NCBI RefSeq assembly: GCF_009823805.1
Contig: NZ_WUEK01000002.1
Coordinates: 434,001 to 498,000, forward strand
Direction: 5' to 3'
Length of the DNA: 64,000 bases
Source: Nocardioides flavescens
GTDB taxonomy: Bacteria; Actinomycetota; Actinomycetes; Propionibacteriales; Nocardioidaceae
Made by a program: the position numbers and the translations under genes. This document shows positions 17,603 through 24,127 of the stretch, in pieces; position 1 is the first letter of the stretch; the number at the start of each line of letters is the position of its first letter. The notes below the pieces were generated by a model that worked only from the letters and a program-made list of their open reading frames with translations, did no database searches and was not told the DNA's origin.

Positions 17603-18301
17603 ATGACGACGATCGGACTCATCGGAGCAGGCAACATCGGCAGCACCGTCGCGAAGCTGGCGCTCGCCGCCGGGCACGAGGTCGTGCTCAGCAACAGCCG
17701 CGGTCCCGAGACGCTCAGCGACCTCGTCGCCGAGCTCGGCGCGGGTGCCCGGGCGGCGACGGCCGACGACGCGGCCCGAGCCGGGGACGTCGTGGTGGTC
17801 ACCGTCCCGCTGAAGAACTACCGCGAGGTGCCGGTCGAGCCGCTGCGCGGCAAGATCGTGATCGACACCGACAACTACTACCCGGACCGCGACGGGCAGA
17901 TCACCGAGCTCGACGAGGAGACCACCACCACGAGCGAGCTGCTCCAGGCCCACCTGCCGGAGAGCCGCGTCGTGAAGGGGTTCAACAACATCTTCTTCAC
18001 CCACCTGGCCGTTCTCGCACGGCCCTCGGGCGATCCCGAGCGGACCACGCTCCCGATCGCCGGCGACGACGACGAGGCGAAGCGGGTCGTCGCAGAGTTC
18101 TTCGACTCGATCGGCTACGACGCTCTCGACGTCGGCGCGCTCGCCGAGAGTTGGCGGTTCCAGCGCGACACAGCGGCGTACGTCGCGCCGTACGGCGAGG
18201 ACGTCAGCGATCCCGACCCGGCGGACTGGCCGGCGCGACCGGTCTCGAGCGAGACCCTGCAGGCCCGGCTCGGGGAGGCGAAGCGGTACCGCGACACGTG
18301 A
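17603..18301 (+). CDS. NADPH-dependent F420 reductase-like protein
   Basis: A 232-residue Rossmann-fold protein. It opens with MTTIGLIGAGNIGSTVAKLALAAGH, carries the NADP-binding SNSRGPETL and the substrate-side segment VVKGFNNIFFTHL. This matches the family of F420H2:NADP+ oxidoreductases, but many actinobacterial members have no tested activity. The ATG follows directly from the family alignment; an upstream extension would be non-homologous. Confidence 0.85.
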   Translation: MTTIGLIGAGNIGSTVAKLALAAGHEVVLSNSRGPETLSDLVAELGAGARAATADDAARAGDVVVVTVPLKNYREVPVEPLRGKIVIDTDNYYPDRDGQITELDEETTTTSELLQAHLPESRVVKGFNNIFFTHLAVLARPSGDPERTTLPIAGDDDEAKRVVAEFFDSIGYDALDVGALAESWRFQRDTAAYVAPYGEDVSDPDPADWPARPVSSETLQARLGEAKRYRDT

Positions 18302-18317
18302 GGCTTGCGCGGGAAAG

Positions 18318-18332
18318 GTGACATAATGTCAC
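18318..18332. promoter_or_regulatory. Orphan palindrome GTGACAT-A-ATGTCAC
   Basis: A perfect 7-1-7 inverted repeat in the 65-bp gap between the F420 reductase-like gene and the end of the convergent AAA ATPase gene. Its right half contains an ATG (18326) that opens MSLIGDLNEWARGAQ before running antisense into the ATPase gene. It looks like the operator and first codons of a gene otherwise lost, but it could also be a protein-binding site of another kind. Confidence 0.45.
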
Positions 18333-18366
18333 TTATCGGCGATCTGAACGAGTGGGCGAGAGGGGC

Positions 18367-19614
18367 TCAGAGCTCCGGGAACCGAGCCGGAGCCTGCAGT
18401 CTCTCGGCGCCGTCGATCCCGGCCTCCTCGGCGACGAACCCGGCGAAGCCCGGCATGGTGAAGCGCAGCAGGCCGCGACCGGTCGGCTCGATGACGTCCT
18501 GAGCGATCAGTCGGTCCCGCGGCACGCTGATCTCACGCGTGGTCCGTCCGAGGCGCCGCGCGACTCCGGCTCGCTCGACGTCGTCGGTGCCGTGCTCGAG
18601 CATCAGCTCGACCATGGCGACCAGGAACTCCTGCTGCCCGGGACTGGCCTTGCTCCAGCGGGCCCGGAACAGCGAGCCGAGCTGTTCGCGTGCGTCGCGG
18701 TAGCCGGCGCGGACGTGGTCGAGCTCCAGGACGGCGCCCGGGTCGGGCGCTGCGACGTCCCAGGTCGTCGAGCCGAGCAGCTGCAGGAAGTACGGGTAGC
18801 CGGCGGCGTCGCTCACGACGCGTCGGCGTGCTGCATGGTCCCAGTCGACGCCGGCATCGGCAGCCGGCCGCACGAGCGCCACAGCACTGTCGTCGTCGTC
18901 GAGGCGGTCGAGCGGCAGCCACTGGCTGCGCTCGCCGAACGTGGCCGCGTCGATGATGACCTCCGGGGTGTTCGGCAGCCCAGCGAACATCGCGGCGAGA
19001 GGCGCTGCGCTGCTCGCCCCGTCGAGGTTCTGCAGCGCGTTGAGGACGACCCCGAGCCCGGCCCGGTCGGCGGCGTGGACCTCGTCGACGAAGAGCGCGA
19101 GACCGGCCCCGCCCGAGCCGCGCACGAGAGCGGCACTGTCGCGCAGGACGCTCTCGAGTCCGCTCACCGGCGCCTCGGCGGGTGTCACCGGCTCGGGAGC
19201 GGTCCCGCCGTCGCGCGAGCGCTCGACGCTGGCGCGCACGCCGGCACCGGGGACGCCGAGCTGCAGCTCGACCTTGCTCAGGTGCAGGCCGAACGCCGCG
19301 AGGTCGCGCGACCCGATCGAGTCCAGGCGCTCGAGCGACGTGCGCAGCGCGTGGGTGAGCTCGGCGGCGACGTTGCCGCGCCGCGTGGCCGAGACCCAGA
19401 CGGTTGCGAAGCCTCGTGATGCCGCCTCGCGCTCGGCCGAGCGAAGCAGCGACGTCTTGCCCAGCCCGCGTGGCGCGTGGAACACGTGGAGCGGGCCGGC
19501 GTACTCCCCCAGCGTCTCGACGCGTTCCAGCAGTGACGCGATGCGCGCTCGCTCGCGCGTGCGGCCGCCCAGCACCTGCGCCGGGCGACCGGGCGTGTAC
19601 GGGTTGGGCAGCAC
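18367..19614 (-). CDS. AAA ATPase with C-terminal winged-helix region
   Basis: A 415-residue P-loop ATPase of the stand-alone archaeal-ATPase/MalT-like type. Walker A is APRGLGKTSLL (about residue 48) and Walker B is LALFVDEVHAAD. A sensor/arginine region follows, and the last about 90 residues resemble a winged helix (VARRLGRTTREISVPRDRLIAQDVIE). No known partner gene is adjacent. The GTG start has GAGGAG six bases upstream and follows a palindromic promoter. Possible roles are regulatory or defence-related; neither can be shown from sequence. Confidence 0.8.
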   Translation of the reverse strand: MLPNPYTPGRPAQVLGGRTRERARIASLLERVETLGEYAGPLHVFHAPRGLGKTSLLRSAEREAASRGFATVWVSATRRGNVAAELTHALRTSLERLDSIGSRDLAAFGLHLSKVELQLGVPGAGVRASVERSRDGGTAPEPVTPAEAPVSGLESVLRDSAALVRGSGGAGLALFVDEVHAADRAGLGVVLNALQNLDGASSAAPLAAMFAGLPNTPEVIIDAATFGERSQWLPLDRLDDDDSAVALVRPAADAGVDWDHAARRRVVSDAAGYPYFLQLLGSTTWDVAAPDPGAVLELDHVRAGYRDAREQLGSLFRARWSKASPGQQEFLVAMVELMLEHGTDDVERAGVARRLGRTTREISVPRDRLIAQDVIEPTGRGLLRFTMPGFAGFVAEEAGIDGAERLQAPARFPEL

Positions 19615-19634
19615 CGTCGACTCCTCGAGCAGAT

Positions 19635-19660
19635 TGTTATACAGCGCCAGAAGTATAACA
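19635..19660. promoter_or_regulatory. Inverted repeat TGTTATAC-N10-GTATAACA
   Basis: A perfect 8-10-8 inverted repeat 21 bases upstream of the AAA ATPase start. It is very A+T rich for this genome. Its halves contain TATAC/GTATA elements that could also serve as -10 sequences, so a bound protein would block the promoter. Autoregulation by the ATPase's own winged-helix region is an inference. Confidence 0.6.
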
Positions 19661-19795
19661 GGCGCATCCGTCGTCGTTCCCGAGGACCGCACCGCGACGG
19701 AGAAGATGGACGAGTGGGAGGCCAAGACGCCGGGGGTCATCGCGGCGAGCACTGCTGCAGTCGCCTCTCGGGCGCATGGCCACTGCCCGCGAGGT

Positions 19796-19839
19796 CGCGG
19801 AGGCCGCCGCGTGGCTCCTGAGTCCCGGCCGCCTCCGCG
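19796..19839 (-). terminator. Hairpin after araD
   Basis: CGCGGAGGC (19796-19804) pairs perfectly with GCCTCCGCG (19831-19839), immediately downstream of the araD stop. There is no U-tract, as is common in actinobacterial terminators. Confidence 0.45.
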
Positions 19840-19841
19840 GC

Positions 19842-20540
19842 TCAGCCGTTGCCGTAGTAGGCGTCGGCCCCGTGCTTGCGGTCGAAGTGGGTCTGCAGCA
19901 GGTGCGCAGGCGCGGCCGCCTGCGGGTTGAGCGCCAGGGTCTTCAGAGCCATCTCGGCGACCGCCTCGCAGATGATGGCGTGGTTGAGCGAGGCCTGGGC
20001 GGTGCGTCCCCAGGTGAACGGTCCGTGGTTGGCCGCCAACGCGCCCGGGTTGGCGATCGCCGCGGCGTCGTCGCCGATCGCTTCGATGATCGCGTGGGAG
20101 GTGTTGAGCTCGTAGGCCTCTGCGCACTCCGCGGGTGTGAGGTCGCGGGTCACCGGGATCGGGCCGAGGAAGGTGTCGGCGTGGGTGGTGCCGAGCACGG
20201 GGATCGAGCGTCCTGCCTGGGCGAAGGCTACGGCGTTCGTCGAGTGGGTGTGGGTGACTCCCCCGACCGAGGGCCACGCGAGGTAGAAGGCGCGGTGGCT
20301 CTCGCTGTCGACCGACGGCCGCAGCGTGCCGCCCGTGACCTCGCCGCTCTCGAGGTCGACCGGCACCAGCATCTCCGCTGTGAGGTCGTCGTAGGACACC
20401 CCGGACGGCTTGATGAAGTAGAGCCCCGCGTCGCGGTCGATGCCGCTGACGTTGCCCCAGGTCAGTTGGGCCAGGCCGGCGGCGGCGATCTGCTTGTTGG
20501 CGCTCAGGACTTCCTGGCGGAGGTCTGTGTGGTCGGTCAC
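19842..20540 (-). CDS. araD: L-ribulose-5-phosphate 4-epimerase
   Basis: A 232-residue class II aldolase-fold epimerase that interconverts L-ribulose-5-P and D-xylulose-5-P. Family blocks are present in order: LTWGNVSGIDR, IKPSGVSYDDL, Zn ligands HTHS, TTHADTF, NHGPFTWG and the C-terminal HFDRKHGADAYYGNG. The GTG start is six bases after TAACAT (20552-20547), so it has its own promoter. No araA or araB is nearby; the epimerase may serve another pentose or ascorbate route. Confidence 0.9.
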   Translation of the reverse strand: MTDHTDLRQEVLSANKQIAAAGLAQLTWGNVSGIDRDAGLYFIKPSGVSYDDLTAEMLVPVDLESGEVTGGTLRPSVDSESHRAFYLAWPSVGGVTHTHSTNAVAFAQAGRSIPVLGTTHADTFLGPIPVTRDLTPAECAEAYELNTSHAIIEAIGDDAAAIANPGALAANHGPFTWGRTAQASLNHAIICEAVAEMALKTLALNPQAAAPAHLLQTHFDRKHGADAYYGNG

Positions 20541-20566
20541 GCTCTGATGTTAACGCTCACAGAAGT

Positions 20567-20956
20567 TCACTGCACGGTGGAGACGAGTTGGACGAGGTTC
20601 CCGCACGTGTCGTCGAGGATCGCGACCGTCACCTCACCCGCGTCCACGGGCGGCTGGGTGAAGACGACACCTCGCGCGACGAGCCGCGCGTGCTCGGCCA
20701 CGACGTCGTCGACGGTGAGCACCAGCGTGGGGATCCCGTCCTCGCGCATGGCGGCGCGGAACGGACCCACGGCCCGGTGCCTCGACGGCTCGAGCAGCAG
20801 CTCCACCCCGTCGGGCTGGTCGCGCGGGACCACGGTCAGCCAGGCGTCCTCACCGAGGGGGACGTCGTGCTTCACTTCGAAGCCGAGGACGTCGGTGTAG
20901 AACGCCAGCGCGGCGCGCTGGTCGTCGACGAACACGCTGGTCAAGGTGATCCTCAT
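20567..20956 (-). CDS. VOC (glyoxalase-like) family protein
   Basis: A 129-residue single-unit VOC protein with paired beta-alpha-beta-beta-beta modules: RAALAFYTDVLGFEVKHD at the start and ILDDTCGNLVQLVST at the end. Families include glyoxalases and antibiotic-binding proteins; the role is not predictable. The ATG has GGAGG five bases upstream. It lies 21 bp after the frameshifted phosphotransferase and is probably the last gene of that operon. Confidence 0.85.
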   Translation of the reverse strand: MRITLTSVFVDDQRAALAFYTDVLGFEVKHDVPLGEDAWLTVVPRDQPDGVELLLEPSRHRAVGPFRAAMREDGIPTLVLTVDDVVAEHARLVARGVVFTQPPVDAGEVTVAILDDTCGNLVQLVSTVQ

Positions 20957-20977
20957 CGTGGCCTCCGGGCATGTCGG

Positions 20978-21854
20978 TCAAGGGCGTCCTGCGCCGTCGC
21001 GCAGATCCTGCACCACGTCGGCGACCATGCGCAGCCCCTGCTCCTCGAAGGCGGTGTCGCCGATCCTGACGGCGTACGCCGCGGTGCCCACGGCCTCGCG
21101 GACCCGCAGTCGAGTCCAGGGCGTCCGGCGTGCGCGGGTCCTCGCCGTACCCCTCCCAGAACGCCGCCTCGAGGTCAGTTCGGCCGCGCCACTGCTGCGC
21201 GGTCAGCCGGCCGAGATCCGTGTGCCGCGGGCGAAGGTCGGCCCGACCGAAGTCGATGACGGACACCTCGCCGCTGTGAACGAGCCAGTTGCGGGGCTGC
21301 CAGTCACCGTGGGTCGGCACCAGCAGTGATGCAGGCGCCGGCCACCGCTCGACCTCGTCTCGGAGGAACTCGGTCGTCGACGGGTCGATGCGGTGGGGAC
21401 GGTCGAGCCAGGCGAGCGTCTCGTCCCGCTGGCGGCGCTCGAACCCACCGTCGTCGAGCATCTCGTCCTGGCCGTGGAACGCCGACAGCAGCTCGCCCGC
21501 CTGCCGGTGGGTCTCCGGCTCCCACTCGTGGGGCGTGCCCTCGACCAGCTCCCCCGGCAGGTGCTCGGTCACCACCAGCTTCGCGTCGGGGTCGCCGTGC
21601 ACGAGCCTCGGCGCCCGCCCGCGTCCGACCAGCACCCCGACCCATTCGTGGTGGGCGCGGAGCTCGCGGGCGATGTGGCGGTCGGCCTCTCCCCCGGCCT
21701 TGACGACGTACCTCGCCCCGTCGGAAGCGAGCAGCTCGAGGACGGTGATCGCTACGAGGCCCCAGCTGTGGTCGCGCACCACCTCGGCCTCCGGCAGGAT
21801 GCGCCCCACGACCTCCCGCTGCGTCGGCGTCAGGAGCTCGAGACCCGCGCTCAC
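20978..21854 (-). pseudogene. Phosphotransferase (APH/choline kinase fold), one frameshift
   Basis: An aminoglycoside-phosphotransferase-fold gene. The N-lobe contains RYVVKAGGEADRHIARE, the catalytic loop is PTHGDWQPRNWLV and the metal site is VIDFGRADLRPRHTDLGRL. After GYGEDPRTPDA, near 21120, the frame is lost. The continuation in another frame (LRVREAVGTAAYAVRIGDTAF, ending DGAGRP) is clearly the native C-terminus. A single extra base in a GGG run (21119-21121) explains it. The GTG start overlaps the preceding stop as GTGA. Either a recent lesion or a sequencing error; catalytic residues lie upstream of the break. Confidence 0.8.
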
Positions 21855-23404
21855 CGCTGTGGTCCGAGGCGGAACTCCGGCCCGGCCTGCCACCGCCCGT
21901 CGGGCTGCTGCACCAGCAGCGTCACCGCCCGGGCCGACGCAGCCACCGGCGGTCCGGCCTCGAGCCGGGGCACCGCGGCCTGCAGCCGCTCCGGTCGCGC
22001 GCGGTGGGCGACGGTCAGGTGCGGCGTGATCTCGTCGAACCTGCCGCCGTACGGCGCGTGGTCCGGGAACGCCTCGGCGACCAGCTCGGTCAACGCGCGG
22101 AACGGCTCCGACGGCTCCGGGGCGAGGAACAGGACGTCGTCCCCGAACCAGCCGACGCGCTCGAAGGTGACGTCGAAGCCCGGGACCGTTGCGAAGAGCT
22201 CCGACAGCCTTGTCTCCAAGGTGGCGTCGACCCGCGCCGCGGCGACGAACGGGTAGAGCACGGTCACGTGCGCCGGCACTCCGAGGCGGGCGTGCGGGTC
22301 GAGCTCGTCCCGGATCGCGGTGACCGCAGCCTCGACCTCGGGCACCACGACGACGAGGGCCGTGCGGCGGCGCCCCCGCTCCTTGATCGCCTCGACGACC
22401 TCGGTCTTGGCATCGGCGTAGGCGTCCATGGAGGCCCAGTCGCGGGAGATCAGGTCACGCTTCGTCTGCTCGTAGAGCGCTCGGTCGGCGGCGTCGCGGC
22501 GCAGCTGGTCGCGGAAGACGAGGTAGTCCTCGGCTGCGGGGTCGTCGGGCTCGAGCACGTGGACATGGGCGTCACGGCCGGGCGGGCGGACCAGACGGTG
22601 GCCGGGCTCGCGCACCCGGAGCTCGTAGCCCGCGTCCAGCAGCGCGGGGAGGTAAGCCCCCTCGTCGACGAGATCGGGCACCGTGACGAGCACGTCGACG
22701 ATCGGCTTGGCGGCGAGCCCCGGGACCGAGGTCGAGCCGATGTGCTCGACGCTCAGTGCGGTGTCGCCGAGGGCGGCGCGGATCCGCGCCTCGTGTTCGA
22801 CGTACGCCGCGGGCCAGGCGTCGTCGTAGGGGGTGAGTGCGTCGGGCACGTGCGAGGGCGGGCCGTGGAACTCGACCTCGAGGTCGGCCTCGCGCAGGTC
22901 GAGCCCCATGACCTGGCGGCCGCGACCGAGCGTGCCGACCCGCCGCCACCCCCGCGCGAGGTAGAGGCGCACCGCCGGATCGGTCGGGTCGTCGGTGGCC
23001 GACAGCAGGCAGCGACGGCGCACGCCGTCGAGCAGTGCGTCGAGGAGTCGTCCGCCCAGACCCGCACGACGGTGCTCGGGCAGCACGGCCAGCTCGACGA
23101 CCTCGAGGTGACCGCCCACCCAGCGGTCGGCGGTCAGCGGGTCGAGGGCGTCGCGCACGAGGTCGTTCCAGTGCTCCCCCGCGTGGCCCACGTGCCCCCA
23201 CGCCAGACCGACGACGTCTCCGGACGGATCGGGTCGGGCGACGACGAGGCGGAAACCCTCGCGCGCCGCGTGCCGCTCGAAGGTGTCGCGCCGCCACTCG
23301 TCGTACGCCGGCGTGTCTTCGAACACCGCTGCGCAGCAGCGCCACACCGCCTCGGCGAGGTCGGGGTCGAGAGCGTCGGCGTGGCCGATCGTGTCGATCC
23401 TCAT
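21851..23404 (-). CDS. GNAT – GrpB (UPF0157) – 2H phosphoesterase triple fusion
   Basis: A 517-residue protein with three enzyme-like domains. Residues 1-170 are a GNAT acetyltransferase (acetyl-CoA loop LPEHRRAGLGGRLLDALLDG). Residues 185-345 are a GrpB/UPF0157 nucleotidyltransferase-like domain (VEHIGSTSVPGLAAKPIVDV). Residues 350-515 are a 2'-5' RNA ligase/2H phosphoesterase domain with both motifs, PAHVTVLYPF (379-381) and TPHLTVAHR (462-464). I know of each domain separately but not of this fusion. Start ATG overlaps the methyltransferase stop (ATGA), and the stop overlaps the phosphotransferase start (GTGA). A role in modifying or repairing nucleotide-linked or drug-like substrates is inference. 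Confidence 0.85.
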   Translation of the reverse strand: MRIDTIGHADALDPDLAEAVWRCCAAVFEDTPAYDEWRRDTFERHAAREGFRLVVARPDPSGDVVGLAWGHVGHAGEHWNDLVRDALDPLTADRWVGGHLEVVELAVLPEHRRAGLGGRLLDALLDGVRRRCLLSATDDPTDPAVRLYLARGWRRVGTLGRGRQVMGLDLREADLEVEFHGPPSHVPDALTPYDDAWPAAYVEHEARIRAALGDTALSVEHIGSTSVPGLAAKPIVDVLVTVPDLVDEGAYLPALLDAGYELRVREPGHRLVRPPGRDAHVHVLEPDDPAAEDYLVFRDQLRRDAADRALYEQTKRDLISRDWASMDAYADAKTEVVEAIKERGRRRTALVVVVPEVEAAVTAIRDELDPHARLGVPAHVTVLYPFVAAARVDATLETRLSELFATVPGFDVTFERVGWFGDDVLFLAPEPSEPFRALTELVAEAFPDHAPYGGRFDEITPHLTVAHRARPERLQAAVPRLEAGPPVAASARAVTLLVQQPDGRWQAGPEFRLGPQR

Positions 23405-24126
23405 GTCCGCCTCGCCAGGACGACGTGCTCGAGCCCGGGTCGGTCGGAGGCGTCGCGCACGTCCGCCAACTCGAAGCCGGCGGTCGACAGGTCGGCAGCC
23501 ATCTCGTCGAGGGTACGGAACCGGAGGGTCGAGACCGACTCCAGCACCTCCCCGTCGAGTTGGGCCTCCTCGGCAAAGGTCACCAGTGGCAGCGCCACCT
23601 CGGAGACCGTCCGAGTGACCGTCGCCGTGCGTCCGTCCGGGAGTCGGACCAGTGACGGCCCGACATCCCACCCCTCCCACGCCCGCGCCTCTGGCCGTCG
23701 GGTCTCGAAGACGAGCCATCCGCCCGGGCGCAGGCTCTCGCGCACAGCGTCCAGGGTCACCTGCCAGTCCTCGTCGTCGACGAACACCTGGGCGACGTTG
23801 CCGGTCATGAGGGCGAGGTCCGAGGACAGACCTAGGGGCAGCAGCGCGGTCGCGTCGCCCTCGACCCACCGGACTCGATGTGCGCCCGGTTTCGACCGGG
23901 CCACATCGACGGAGGCGATCGCCGGGTCGACTCCGGTCACGTCCACGTCCCGCTCGGCGAGGAGGAGCGCGAGCACGCCGGTTCCGCAGCCGAGGTCGAC
24001 GACGATCCGGGCGCCGAGCTCCTCGACGATGGCCACGTACTGCTCGAGGTCGGAGCGGTCGGTGTCGAGCGGGTCGTAGAGGGCCGCGAGCCGGGCGTCG
24101 GCGAAGGCCGCGTCGGGTGCGCGCAC
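23401..24126 (-). CDS. Class I SAM-dependent methyltransferase
   Basis: A 241-residue methyltransferase. Motif I is VDLGCGTGVLALLLAE, with the acidic post-I loop VTGVDPA and motif III-like LRPGGWLVFETRRP. Substrate unknown. GTG 24126 (VRAPDAAFADARLAALYD) is the natural start, two bases after the UvrA-like gene's stop. It overlaps the downstream triple-fusion gene by four bases, indicating translational coupling. Confidence 0.85.
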   Translation of the reverse strand: MRAPDAAFADARLAALYDPLDTDRSDLEQYVAIVEELGARIVVDLGCGTGVLALLLAERDVDVTGVDPAIASVDVARSKPGAHRVRWVEGDATALLPLGLSSDLALMTGNVAQVFVDDEDWQVTLDAVRESLRPGGWLVFETRRPEARAWEGWDVGPSLVRLPDGRTATVTRTVSEVALPLVTFAEEAQLDGEVLESVSTLRFRTLDEMAADLSTAGFELADVRDASDRPGLEHVVLARRT

Positions 24127-24127
24127 C

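Noticed and set aside
19776..19835. Short + strand peptide MATAREVAEAAAWLLSPG, resembling the C-terminal region of short-chain dehydrogenases
   Set aside because: Only about 20 residues, no upstream homologous part, and the same bases form the araD terminator hairpin; could be a gene remnant but unsupported.
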